Assembly (NCBI GenBank): GCA_037176725.1
Contig: JAZBRS010000020.1
Location: forward strand, 52,914,001 to 52,978,000
Direction of reading: 5' to 3'
DNA from: Posidonia oceanica
Lineage: Eukaryota; Streptophyta; Magnoliopsida; Alismatales; Posidoniaceae
DNA length: 64,000 nucleotides
In this document: positions 1 to 11,040 of the stretch, piece by piece
How positions within the stretch are numbered: position 1 is the stretch's first letter
Layout: each line of letters begins with the position of its first letter
The notes under the pieces: generated by a model
Told to the model about the DNA's origin: nothing
Database searches by the model: none
The model's input: the letters and a program-made list of their open reading frames with translations, nothing else
Made by a program: the position numbers and the translations under genes

Positions 1-578
1 TTATGATCGCGACTCTTAGTTCACTTTTCTGGCCCTCGAGACACCATAAAGAGATTTGTAGATGTAGTGGGCTCAGCTACTTAGGACAACACTAGCATTG
101 CCTAAGAGTGCCCATGTCGATGAGTTTCTTCCTCTTCCTCCTTTCCTTGTAAAAACAAAATTAAAATTCACGGATTAATAAGGTATAGTAAGGATGTAAA
201 AAAAAAAAACTAAATAACATGGCATCATTGAAAAAAATACTTACCCGAGGGTCTATCCCCCCGGACGACATTATATGCAATGCCTATCTACGAATGCATA
301 AAAAATGAAATGCAATTATATAAAAACCCTCTTTAATTCATGGAATGTATGTACTTGAATGTGAAGCAGTGGTCGAAGACGGTGTCGCCGAAAGAAATCC
401 TATATTCTCTCTTTTTCTCACACCCAATTTTCTTTCAAATTTCTGTCTCAAATTTCTCTCCTCTCAAATTCCCTCTGAATTCCCATTGAATTCAAGTCCC
501 AAAATTGTTGTCACTCCCTGAATTCCCACTAAATTCCCCATTGAATTCCAGTCCCCCTCAAAGGCTGAAGTGCCTAGG

Positions 579-587
579 TATTTATAG
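579..587 (-). promoter_or_regulatory. TATA box of LTR-B copy 1
   Basis: The minus strand reads CTATAAATA here. The second family-B copy has CTATAAAAG at the matching place (53571-53579), followed in both by a GGTGAGG/CTTTGAGG-like leader. The conserved position supports a pol II promoter in the LTR. No activity is implied. Confidence 0.5.
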
Positions 588-670
588 AGGCGTGGGAGGA
601 TCAAAGAAAGGTAAAAGATCCAAAATTAGCAAGGTAGTCTAACTGCAGCAAGCAATTTCCAATTTTGGAG

Positions 671-1223
671 TGTAAAACACAGCACATGTTGCATTCTATA
701 TAGAACACAACAAAACTTGCGTTTTACAACCTTCAGATGCCGAACTACATTAATGGAAGAATATTCCTCCCATTAATGGAGAATTAAGCACAATAAAGAC
801 TGATTAAGTCCGTACACGATCAACGAGATTATCCTTAAATGGAAATAATTTAAATTCAAAATTATTCCGAAAAAGGAAAGTGGAAGGCATGGACAACACC
901 ACTGTCAGGTGTAAAATGCAGCCTATCATGTGTTCTATGTAGAACGCAACTATCATAGCGTTTTACACCCTCAAGCGGCAAACTTGCCAAATTTGGATGC
1001 TAGGTCAAATGGATCATTTAAATGAGTTAATAAAGACCTCTAAATAAGGCACATGGATTTGTTTAAAATAATGAGAAATTATCTCGAGTCCAAAAAAGAA
1101 AGGTTTGGTTGAGATGGAAGGGAAACAACAACGGACTATAAGATGCATGCTGATATGCGTTCAATGTAGAATGCTGCTTTCCTTGCGTTTTATGTTGAAC
1201 GCAAGCCAATGTGCATTTTATAG
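671..1223. repeat. Three degenerate nested-palindrome units in LTR-B
   Basis: Three units lie at about 671-728, 909-970 and 1136-1223. Each has outer arms of the type GTGTAAAACGC / GCGTTTTACAC and an inner palindrome of the type GCGTTCTATATAGAACGC. The units are separated by unrelated sequence. In the third unit the outer arms are CTATAAGATGCA and TGCATTTTATAG, so the arms have changed but still pair. The second LTR-B copy has a related pair (TTAAACGCT / AGTGTTTAA) at 53641-53700. Confidence 0.55.
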
Positions 1224-1283
1224 CTTGAGGGAGCAAATAAGGCTTTGAGAAGTTTTGGGTCTAAGAGAAAGATCTCTAAAATT

Positions 1284-3578
1284 AAAAAACTCCTGTTACA
1301 AATGGGAAAGGTATTAAGCAAAGTGCAAGCTTGTGGATTCTAATGAGAGAAGCTCCAACCTCCCTCTAGGATTTTGGGTTTCCTTGGAGGGGATTTTTCC
1401 CTCCACTTGCTTTCAAATTGCAAAGCCCACTAATCGGCCCATTAGATTCAAACCAAGCTGCGATTACCGCCTAAACCAGATCTGTGGCTGGTGACTGAGT
1501 GGACGGATGTGGGGACCACTCAACTGATTAGGAATGGCTTCAACTAATCCCGCTTCATCGTCACGTACGTTGGGAGATTTTCTCCCATCCTCCCTCCGGG
1601 AAATCGCCGGCGAAAGGGACAGTAGCGCCCCTTCTGGATGAACGCACTTCCTGAGTCTTGGAGGTGGTCGTGGAAGTGTTGCGAGTCATGCAAGAGGTGG
1701 TCATGGGAACAGAGTTGCTCACCGGCACCGCTCCCGCTCGTGACAGCCTGATACCGGATCCCACTCCCGTCGTGGACCGAGGAACAGACCCCCTACTGCT
1801 GCTCCGGTTGCTGAGCAGCCAGCCTTTTGGGCTGAGAGGTGCTCCAGCTCCAAGTCCTGGTCTCCTCGAGCTCTCACTGCCATCTCTGGTCTGCGCATCA
1901 ACTACCAAAAGAGCGCCATCTTCTTTGGTGGCCCCGTGCAACATCGGCAGTGGATCGTTTCTCAATTGGGTTTGAGCCTAGCGGAACGTCCGGTGAGATA
2001 TCTCGGGCTCACCCTACTTTCAAAATGCCTCTCCGCGACTGCTTGTGCTCCACTCCTTCAGGCTATCTCAGCTCGTCTGCAGTCTTGGAAGGCAAAGCTT
2101 CTCTCTTACGCTGCGAGAGTTGAATTGATCAAATCGGTCTTATCTTCCATGCACCTCTACTGGACCTCGGTCTTCATCCTTTCGGCCAGTGTTCTTCAGG
2201 CGATTGACAGGTTGATGCTCCACTTCCTCTGGTTTGGTCATGGCCTGAGGATGAGTGTCTTTATGTCCTGGAAAGACGTCTGCCGGCCAAAAAATGAAGG
2301 AGGGCTCAATATTCGCCGACCGAGTGACTGTAACCATGCCGGCATCCTGCATCTCCTCTGGGATCTTGAGACCAACCGCGATGCACTTTGGGTGAAGTGG
2401 TGTCGACTTAAATACCTTCGTGGCAGTTTTATTTGGTGTGCTCGTTCCCCTCAGAACGCCTCCTGGGCATGGCGAAGCATCCTTCGAGTGCGCCACCTCA
2501 CAGTCGGCCTCCTCTAATACAACCTGGCTGATGGTCAGCATACCAGGTTCTTCTTGGACCCATGGCTCGAAACCCAGCCTCTTATCCTCTGCGCTGGCGA
2601 CCATCTTCGACAAGACCAGGCCTGTGATCTCTCCTGCAAGGTAAGCTTCTTCGTCACCGGTGGACGTTGGACCCTATCGCATCCCACCACCGTGGAAATG
2701 CATGACCTCTGGCCGGAGATCATTGCCACACCCCATGGTAATGGTGAGGACACCATCTCTTGGACCTCCAATACCACGGGCTTCTCTCTGCGCTCAGCTT
2801 GGAATGCTATCCATCATGGGAGTCTGACTCTGCCCTGGGCGAATTTCATCTGGCACAACGGCGCCCTCCCGCGGCATGCGTTCTGTGCTTGGAGAGCGTT
2901 CCATCACTGCCTTCCCACCCACGACCTCCTCCAGCGTCGGGGAGTCTCACTGGTATCCAGATGTTCCCTCTGCAAGGCTGAGTCTGAAACGATCCACCAC
3001 CTCCTTCGGTCCTGTGGGTTCTCTGAGCAGGTGTGGGGGGTTAACTCTCTCCCTCCCTAGTACCTCCTTGCATGATGCAGTTGATCACCTCTTACATTAT
3101 TTCCAGCAACATGTCGTGGCCAGGAGGATGAAACGCTGAGTCGCTCGCACCTTCACTATGGTGATTGCCTGCATCTGGACTTAACGGAATCGACAGCTCT
3201 TTGATGCAGGCCACGCTCCCAAAGCTCCAGCTGCGATTGGCTGCAAAGTTCTCTCTTTTTTGAATGGCATGTAACCCGCCTCCACGTCACCTCTGGAGTT
3301 TTTTATCCGGGTTGGGCTGTGGGGTCTGGTGTATCTCTTTAAGGCCTGGCGCTTGCTTACAGGTTTTTGTTTTTGGGCCGGGTTTCCTTTTTTTTTTTTG
3401 CTTATGTTGTAGCCTTGCTCTTGGGCCCGGGTGGCTATTTGGTTTTAGGGAGCCATGATTCTCTCGGCTTTGAGTCTAGTAGAGGTGGGCTCTCTTGGAC
3501 TCAAGCCCTTCCCTTTTGTATAGTTTTTCTCTCTTTATATTATTTTGAGGGCCTCCTTCTTTTTACTAGCAAAAAAAA
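1284..3578 (+). mobile_element. LINE-1: internally deleted L1-clade LINE
   Basis: The insertion is bounded by a 16-bp target duplication, AAAGATCTCTAAAATT, at 1268-1283 and 3579-3594, and ends in an A-run. The 5' leader matches LINE-2 (GAGAAGCTCCAACC block), and the 3' tail carries the family hairpin and poly-A. Against the 5.6 kb LINE-2, about 3.3 kb is missing: the rest of ORF1, the endonuclease and the N-terminal half of the reverse transcriptase. It is a deletion derivative rather than a 5'-truncated copy, because the 5' end is preserved. It sits in, or at the edge of, LTR-B copy 1. Confidence 0.85.
1660..3273 (+). pseudogene. LINE-1 fused ORF1-N / ORF2-C remnant
   Basis: The first part (1660-1875) is the Arg/Gly-rich N-terminus of LINE ORF1 (GGGRGS, then a SxSPRAL segment). 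From about 1880 the same frame runs directly into the C-terminal half of the ORF2 reverse transcriptase (INYQKSAIFFGG, then the SWKAKLLSYAARVELIKSVLS thumb region), followed by the zf-RVT zinc-binding domain (about 2830-3030, with SRCSLCKAESETIHHLL). Stops in the frame are TGA near 1741 and TAA at 2515; a frameshift lies near 3040. The endonuclease and the RT active site are absent, so the product could not retrotranspose itself. ORF2 sequence ends at TAA 3271. Confidence 0.75.
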
Positions 3579-3594
3579 AAAGATCTCTAAAATT

Positions 3595-5197
3595 GAATGG
3601 AACATGATATGTTGTGATAAAATTAAAAAAATAAGGATTTTTTGTCCAAATACCATCTTTAAAAGTAGTATTGTCGTCAATACCCTCCTTACACAAAAAA
3701 ATTCCTGTATACATTTGATAACTCGAAAATCTTACCTGTATGCACTCTAGTTAGTTTAACCTCAAACGGCATCAAGATCCCACTTTAGTTTCTCTTGAAA
3801 TTACTTTATTGTCCCTGTGACTTGCACAAAAGCCATCCAACTCTTCTTCACTTTTCTCAGCTTTTCCTCCTCATCTTCTCCTTCATCATCTTCTCCTATT
3901 CCTCTTCTTCCTCTCCGGTGGCCACCAAACACGGTTCTCTTTTTCCTCTCTAGTTGCCACCCTCATCTTCTCCTTCCTCATCTTTCTTCTATTCCTCTTC
4001 TTCTCTTTTCTCATCTTCTCCTTCGTCATCTTCTCCTGTTCCTCTTCTCCTGTTCCTCTTCTTCCTCTCCAGCCGCCACCAAGCAAGGTTCTCTTCTTCC
4101 TCTTCGGTGGCCATCCTTATCTTCTCCTTCCTCATCTTCCTCTTGTTCCTCTTCTTCTTCCTCTCCAGTGTCCATGTCTACAAGAACGAATTTGTCCTTT
4201 GTGTGGGTACACGGCCTCTAGCCATTGAGATGCCTTTGCAACAAGCCGTGTTGGCTGTACGAGTCTTCCTAGGAAGGTTAAAAAAACAGGAGGTTTTGAA
4301 GGTGTCCAAGATGGAGTGTCAGTAGAAGATGGGTTTGCTTACAATGTGTTTGGCAAAATTCCTCAATTAGTCATTCTTCATATTGCAGGATATATCTTCT
4401 ACATGAGACTTCTTCTAATGGATTGAAGATGAAGAGACTTCCAACAATACTGCGATGGACCAATTGATCTTGATGAATCTAGCTGCAATTGAAGGAAAAT
4501 GTGATGAAGCAAAGATATGTCTTCTACAAGTTAAAAAGTTGTGTTTACATATACTTGTAGTTTTTATCCTTCTTCTATCTATTTCAATTGCAATGATGTG
4601 CACTTGAAGTGTGTTGTGTATCTCTAAGTGTTTGACGTATTGTAATTAGTTTAAATCACAATCAATGGAAGTTTCAATGTCCTTCTATCTTCAATGTGGT
4701 GTAAAATAATAGTAATAGTGGAACAATCAATGTATTAATTGTGTATCAATAGAAAGAATCAATATATCAGTTGTAATGTATCAGTTGTGTATCAATAGAA
4801 AGAATCAATGTATCAATAGAATGACCATTAGGTAACAATCAATGAATTAGTTGTGTATCAGTGTGTTGGCTGGAATGTTAGTAACAGTGAAACAATCAAT
4901 GTATTTCAAGTGTTCGATGTTTTATTTTCACAAAGCTAAACATAAAGACTCAAAAAGACAGACCATTAGAAATAGCAGTATCTACTGATCATTCTTTTGA
5001 TCTCAAAAAGAACGAAACAAACTCCTTCAATTGATCATCACATAAAAGTCATCATAGAGAAGTCATCACCTGTTTAAAGTTCAATTCCAATATCTTTAAA
5101 CATTGTTTTGATCTAAAAAATAACAGTAGCCACTTACAGAAAAACTAGCTACACAAAAAGACAATTAGCTACACAAAACAACCATTAGCTAAACAGA
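3595..5197. other. Terminal, non-coding end of the MULE (3' side)
   Basis: No credible gene. From about 3625 the text (GTCCAAATACC, TCGTCAATACCCTCC, then CTTTATTGTCCCTG) resembles plant MULE terminal inverted repeats, which often carry such runs. The partner repeat at the other end was not found. A pyrimidine-rich repeat follows at 3862-4185. 4640-4900 holds loose tandem copies of AATCAATGTATCAATAGAA-like units. The stretch resumes after LINE-2 at 10833 with the same local sequence style (AGACTATCTACATAGAAAGAC). Confidence 0.35.
3862..4185. repeat. Pyrimidine-rich tandem repeat, about three degenerate units
   Basis: Units of roughly 90 to 150 bp each contain CATCTTCTCCTTC, a TTCCTCTTCTTCCTCTCC run, a GGTGGCCACCAA or GCCGCCACCAA word and GGTTCTCTT. 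The + strand is almost pure C/T and so gives long Ser/Phe/Pro reading frames, but composition shifts freely between frames. I read it as a repeat, not a gene. Confidence 0.55.
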
Positions 5198-5535
5198 AAG
5201 ACTATCTACATAAGGAAAAAACAAAGCCGAGAGAAGTGGGATTTCTAGTGAGAGAAGCTCCAACCTCTTTCTAGGTTTGGATTTCCTTTGGGGGGATTCT
5301 CCCTCCACTCTTTCTCCTTTGGCGGGCTTTTTGATTTTCAAATTGATTAGCCATTAACGCCTAAGTTCCTTGGAAGAGCTGTGTTAGAGCTTGGTGTGGG
5401 TGATTAAGATGTGGGGGCCACTCTGCTGATCACCATGGTTACTGTTAATCCCACGGGCTCGTCGAGGACCCTGGGAGATTTCCTCCCCTCCTCTCTCCAT
5501 GGAATGGCCGGTGGCAGTGATGCTGGTTCCCTCCC

Positions 5536-6985
5536 ATGGATGAACACTTCCCGAGCCTAGGGGGTGGTCGTGGAAGCTTTGCAAATCGGGGTAGAGGTGG
5601 TCGTGGGAATGGAGCCTCTCGTCGAAACCGCTCTAGTTCCAGGAGACCGGCAGCTAGATCCCGATCCTATCGAGGTCTTGGAGGCACATCCGCTCTAGTG
5701 GCTCCTCAACCTGCATCCTGGGCAGAGAGATGCTCCAGTTCCAAGTCCTGGTCTCCACGGGCTCTTAGTTACTTTGCTCTGGTGATCAAGGACGGAGTTA
5801 AGGTCGTGGTTTGTTTGTTGGAAGAAGTGGCGAAAGCGACTACAAATTGGGAGAGAGTTCTGATGGGTTACTTTATGGGGCTCAAACCTTATGTCCTTGC
5901 TCTGGCGGGGTTTTTCAAGAAGATATGGATGATCCAGGTACTGTCAAGAGGCAATGGCTTTCAATTATTCAAGTTTTTTGACAATGACAATAAGAGAAGG
6001 GCTTTGGAAGACGGGTCGTGGTTTGTTCGGGGCAAGCCTCTGGTTCTCTGACCTTGGACAATCGACTCCAAGTTTGAGAAGGATAAATTACTCACAATCC
6101 CTGTGTGGGTAAAATTTCCAAAATTCTCACTCCGATTTTGGTCGCTGACACTCATCAGACGGGTGGCGAGTACGCTCGGTACTCCTCTATACATGGATGA
6201 AGCTACTGCCACAGGTGCTAGAGTTGATTTTGCCTGGGTCTGTATCGAGATTGACTCCTCCTTCTCCTTTCCCCATGTCACCCACCTAGAAGTTGAAGGC
6301 GTTCAGGAGGATATTGCTGTGGACTATGATTGGGAGGCAACGCCATGCCCACAGTGTTTGTCTTTTGGTCATGACCCTGGATCTTGTCTATCAGCTACTG
6401 CACTTGTGGCCCTGGAAGCAAATTCTACTTATACTGCTCCAAAGACTGGGATCTTGGTAGAGGAGGAGGCCATGGCAACACCTGGTGGCACGTCCATTTC
6501 CCCTTCTCCTACTACTGAGATGCCAGTTGAGGGACAGTTGAAGGAGTGTCCCACCTCCACTGAGCTCTTGACAGTTAAGGAATGCTCTCTACCTACTTCA
6601 ACGGGGAAGGAGGTGGCAGTGACTACTGAAGCTCACAGACACTTCGCTGTCTGAGATCAATTCCAAGTTTGCGCTTCCTGAGGCGAAGATGTTGAGTGGA
6701 GAAAAATGCTCCTCCATGCCAAGCAATGGGGAGGGTCTGGTCCCTACCACTGCTAAGCAAAAATACAAGGGTACACCTCATACTAAGAAGGCCACCACGA
6801 TCTCTCCCTCCATGAGATCAAATGCTTTTTCTGCTCTCAGCTCTTCCGATGAGGATGTTGAATCTCTAATCATCAAAGCCTAGCAAATGAGGAAGACAAT
6901 TCACCCCCGCCTACTAGGTACCAGTGGAAGGGAGATTGAACCAAGGGGACACCTGGAACTGATTTCACCTCCTGATCCTTCATGA
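5536..6985 (+). pseudogene. LINE-2 ORF1: DUF4283 / CCHC nucleic-acid-binding protein
   Basis: The start ATG at 5536 gives MDEHFPSLGGGRGSF, matching LINE-1's damaged start. Residues 1-60 are Arg/Gly/Ser-rich. A DUF4283-type domain follows (GYFMGLKPYV ... GNGFQLFKF ... WFVRGKPLVL, about residues 100-170), then the linked segment IPVWVKFPKFSLRFWS and a CCHC knuckle (C-P-Q-C-x4-G-H-x4-C, about 6349-6390). In this family ORF1 is thought to bind the element RNA. Breaks are an in-frame TGA at 6049, then a frameshift near 6650; the last part continues in another frame to TGA 6983. That stop overlaps the ORF2 start (ATGA). Confidence 0.85.
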
Positions 6986-9900
6986 AGATTCTTTGTTGGA
7001 ACGTCTGAGGACTCAATAATGTTGGGAAGATCTGCTCCATTAAAGATTTCTCCCACCGTAATCATTGTGATGTTATCTGCCTATTAGAACACAAGATCAA
7101 ACAAGGTATCTCTCTAGTGATTAGTCGTCACTGGCAGGGGTTCGTTGCAACCGACAACCTCCTTGCTGATCCTTTAGGGAGAATTCTCGTCCTTTGGGAC
7201 CTAAACAAAGTGGTTCTCTCCAAAACTGTTGAGTCTAAGCAGTTTACACATTTTCATGGTTTCTTTCCTTCCAACCATACCAATTTTGCTCTCACTGTGG
7301 TATATGGTTGCAATGATGTGGGGTCGCACAGGTAATTGTGGGAGGATCTACTCAGTCTTCAACCAGCTCTTCCTTGGATTGTCATAGGGGATTTCAACTG
7401 TATCCGTAGCAATTCAGAGAAGCAAGGTTCGCATTCTTTTAATGGCTTTGCGACTAATGACTTCAATGATTTTATTAATGAAGCTTCCCTCTTTGAGATG
7501 CCCATGACTGGTGCTGCATTTACCTAGTGCAACCTGAACCAGTCTAGACCTATCCAATGTCGTCTTGATCGCACACTCATATCCACTAGCTGTCTGTCTT
7601 CCTTTCCCAATTGTGTTATGCATGCTGGGCCTAGATTACTTAGTGATCACGCACCGCTTCTCATTTCGCTCGTCTCCGACAGAAAGCACGCCAAGTCACA
7701 TTTCAAATTTTACAACCACTAGATCTCTCATCCAGATTTCCTTCCTACGATCGCTCACTACTAGCGTTTCCAGGTGCAAGGGAACCTGACGCTTCGCTTC
7801 ATCAGTAAACTAGCTATCATCAGGACTTGCCTCCTCCTTTAGGTCAAGGGGGTGTTTGGATGTGCGGCCAACAAAATTGACATTTGCACCAAAGCTTTGT
7901 CCTCTATCAAAGAGATGCTGAGCCGTGATCCTTTGAGCACTGGATTGATGCAGGCCGAGGTGAACTATCGCCGTCAACTGGCTGACCTCTACTGGCAAGA
8001 GGAATCGCGATCCTGGCAACAATCCCAAATTCGATGGCTCCTGGAGGGGGATGCAAATTCCACATTCTTTCATGCTTCCATCCGGCCTAGAACATCGAGG
8101 AATACTATCTGCAACCTGGAACACAATGGAAATATTCTCAATGGCAACGGTAGTATAGCCTAGGTCTTTCTCCATCGTTACAATGGGTTATTCAATCAGC
8201 ATCGGAGCATTTGGACTCTTCCATTGGATTTACTCTTGACTTCAATCACAGAGGTGGAAAACTAGTAGCTCTGTGCGCTAGCATCCATTGATGAGCCCTG
8301 GGGAGTGGTCTATCGTCTGAGCATTGATCGGGCCCCTGGGATGGATGGATTTAACAGGGGTTTCTATTGAGCTACCTGGCCAGTTATCTCTATTGACATG
8401 TTGACAACTATTAATAATTTCCTGAGATCTGGTAAGCTGCTCTCCCAAGTCAATCACACTATATTATGTTTAGTGCCTAAGAAAGATGTGCCAGCATCGA
8501 TGGATGACTTCCGTCCTATTGCTCTCTGCAACGTCTTCTATCGTATCCTTTCCAAGCTCCTGTCAAACAGAATCGGGCCTTTACTATCTAAACTCATTGA
8601 TTTCAATCAGAATGCATTCATCAAGGGGAGAAAGATAACATACTCCATCTTACTGGCACATGAACTTTGTCACAATTTGCACTCCAGATAGGGGCAGGCA
8701 CGCATGTGTATTAAGTTGGATTTGAGCAAGGCATTTGACTCTCTGGATCGGAGCTTCATCTGTGAGACTAGTCGATGCATGGGCTTTGATGACAAGTGGG
8801 TTGGGTGGCTAAAGGAGTGTATGAATCCTACCTTCTCTTTGAGGATTAATGGTGAAGACACCCCCTCCTTCTCTTCCTCCAACAGAGTTCGCCAAGGTGA
8901 TCCTTTATCACCGTATCTCTTCATTCTTGCGATGCAAGTTCTCTCATCTCTGTTCAAGAAAGCGTAGCGGCATTAGGAGCTTGATCCGATGTCTTGTGGC
9001 ACTCTCTCTGTGTCTCATATCATCTTCGCTAATGACCTCATGGTGTTCTTAAAAGCTAATAAGAAGAATGCTCGGAGACTCAAACACCTTCTCGACGAAT
9101 TCACAGCTTTATCTGGACTGAGCATTAACTACACCAAGAGTGCCATCTATTTTGGAGGATCAGTGCAGCATCGGTCATGGATCTCTTTCCACTTGGGCTT
9201 GAGCATGGGTGACCTCATTGTCAAATATCTTAGGCTTCTGCTTTTATCCAAGCGACTCTCCGCTAATTCCTACGCTCCTCTCATTCAGGCGGTCACAGAG
9301 CGCCTTCAATCGTGGAAAGCCAAGCTTCTCTCCTACACTAGAAGAGTAGAATTAATCAAATCAGTTTTATCCTTGATGCAGCTTTACAGGACATCGGTGT
9401 TCATTCTCCTTGTCAGTGTGCTCCAGACCTTGGACAAAGTGATGTTTCGATTTCTATGGTTCGGTCATGGCTCGAAGAAGAATATTTATGTGTCATGGGA
9501 TGATGTATGTCGGCCTAAAGACGTAGGTGGCCTAGGTATCCGTCGACCCAGGGATGGTAACCAGGTTGGAGTTCTCTGATTGCTCTGGGAGCTTGAAACT
9601 AACTTGGATGCTCTTTGGGTGTAGTGGATGTGGAAGAAGTACCTCAAGGGTAGCTCGATTTGGTGCGCTAGACCTCCATAAAATGCATCCTGGGCATGGC
9701 GAGGCATCCTCAGAATCTGTCATCTCGCCACTGGCTTTCTGAAGTACAACCTCGGTGACGGCAACGCCATGAACTTCTTCCTCGACCCCTGGCTGGGGCA
9801 CCCTCCTTTTTTACTACAGTTTGGAGACCGTCTTAGACAAGATCTCGCTATGAATCTTTCAAGTAGGGTTGGCTCTTTCATTGATGGCTAGTGCTGGGTG

Positions 9901-10521
9901 CTTCCTACTCCTACCACGGTGGATATGCATGATCTGTGGCCGAAGATCTTGGCCACACTGATTGGTGATGGACGAGACTTGATCTCTTGGCTCCCTAATG
10001 CAGAAGGCTTTACTCTGCACTCAACATGGAACTCCATTCGTCCTTGTCCTTCTATCCCCTGGGTGAAGTTGATCTGGAATAGAGGTGCCCTCCTGCAGCA
10101 TGCATTCTGTGTGTGGAGAGCACACCTCCGGCATCTGCCCATGCATGATCTTCTCCAAAGCTGAGGTTTCCTTATGGTATCCCGTTGCTCACTCTACCAG
10201 TGTGACATCGAGACGACCGATCACCTTTTGTGGATGTGCTCCTTCTCATGACAGGTGTGGACTCCTATGTTACATCGTCTTTGCGGCCATGTGTTGATGG
10301 GTTCCTCCCTGATCGTGACTTCCAATCTCATCCTTGATAGTTTCCAATAGCTACATATGGCTAAGAGGCAGCAACGATGCATTGGGCGCATCTTCTGTGT
10401 GGTGTTAGCGTGCCTTTGGATTGAGCGCAATCGCCGGTGCTTCGACGAAGGACACTCCCTCAAAGCGTCGGCCGAGCTCTGTTATGAAATCTCTTCTTAT
10501 ATGACTAGTGCAGATCACTGA
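6982..10521 (+). pseudogene. LINE-2 ORF2: endonuclease-reverse transcriptase polyprotein
   Basis: One frame throughout, 1180 codons. The apurinic-endonuclease-like domain (about 6982-7780) shows CWNV-GLNN, LEHKI, VIGDFNC and LLSDHAPLL. Reverse transcriptase (about 8300-9400) shows FRPIALCNV, DLSKAFDSL, QGDPLSPYLF and the active-site region IIFANDLMVF, where the usual DD pair has decayed to ND. The zf-RVT domain lies near 10000-10240 and the C-terminal WIERNRRCF near 10420. I count about 19 in-frame stops (roughly 12 TAG, 5 TGA, 2 TAA), each one transition away from the residue in the sister copies. No frameshift was seen, which points to decay by cytosine deamination after insertion. Confidence 0.9.
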
Positions 10522-10783
10522 GTTTTTGTGTGGTGGGTCCATCCTAGATTACAACGTGGAGGGGCGTGTGGCTTTTTACTGCTATTGATAGCTATTGTTA
10601 GGTCTTCTGGATTGGGCTGCTTTGGTTCGGCCCAATCTTGATTTTCTGTGTTTTTTGAGATGTAAGGCTTTGGCTTGTTTTTTGGTGCCTTGGCTAGGCT
10701 ATTTTTGGGCTTGGTTTGGGTTGGGGTTTTCCTTTTGGACCCCCACCTCCCCTTGTACAGTTTTTTTTACTTTATATACCTTT

Positions 10784-10796
10784 GAGGGCCTCCCTC
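10784..10796 (+). other. LINE-2 3'-end hairpin (GAGGG-CCT-CCCTC)
   Basis: A 5-bp stem with 3-nt loop sits 21 bases before the end of the element, after a TTGTACA word (10753-10759). The same structure occurs in the other LINE copies with different loops. LINE reverse transcriptases often recognise such a 3' RNA structure, so this is a candidate priming signal. Confidence 0.6.
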
Positions 10797-10832
10797 CTTT
10801 CTTCTGGCCAAAAAAAAAAGACTATCTACATA

Positions 10833-11040
10833 GAAAGACTATTAGACTATCTTTAGATCATTGTTTTGATATCAAAAAATAATAGCATCTATTTATCATT
10901 GTTTTCATCTCAATAAAGATCGTTAGCTAAATCTACTAATCAATGTTTCGATCACAAAACAAGACAACCAAACTGCTGCAACTGCATAATTTGACAACTC
11001 ATAACCCAAACCACTCATCTATGCCCCACATTTGACTTGA
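10833..11040. other. MULE 3' flank after LINE-2
   Basis: Continuation of the sequence interrupted at 5212: both sides carry AGACTATCTACATA and ATTAGCTA-like words. A/T-rich, with no gene seen. The transposase C-terminus may read into this region as a Gln/Ser-rich tail. Confidence 0.4.

Larger units (their letters stand above)
1..1283 (-). mobile_element. LTR of family B, copy 1 (partial, minus strand)
   Basis: No protein is encoded. The stretch aligns by eye with 52900-53700: both copies share, in order, a GATCGC(C/G)ACTC block, a GGCCCTC(A/G)AGAC block, a motif ending in AGAGTGCCC or AGGGTGCCC, a C/T-rich run, a CCCCCC run near 260, AATTCCC-rich repeats, and a TATA box on the minus strand. 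This layout fits an LTR read on the minus strand, with U3 to the right and U5 to the left. Its left end lies outside the window. LINE-1 is inserted at its right edge with a 16-bp target duplication, so where the LTR ends is uncertain. The assignment to an LTR family is inference from two copies, TATA placement and context. Confidence 0.6.
5213..10817 (+). mobile_element. LINE-2: full-length L1-clade LINE
   Basis: The insertion is bounded by a 15-bp target duplication AAGACTATCTACATA (5198-5212 and 10818-10832) and ends in poly-A. Order: about 320 bp leader, ORF1 (RGG-rich region, DUF4283-like domain, CCHC knuckle), ORF2 (endonuclease, reverse transcriptase, zf-RVT) and a short 3' UTR with the family hairpin. 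At about 5.6 kb it is the only copy here with both ends and both ORFs. It is dead: many premature stops, nearly all explained by single C-to-T or G-to-A changes. It sits in the MULE's 3' non-coding end. Confidence 0.92.

Noticed and set aside
3817..4325. Serine/leucine-rich reading frames
   Set aside because: Pure composition effect of a C/T repeat; no start context, domain or conservation.
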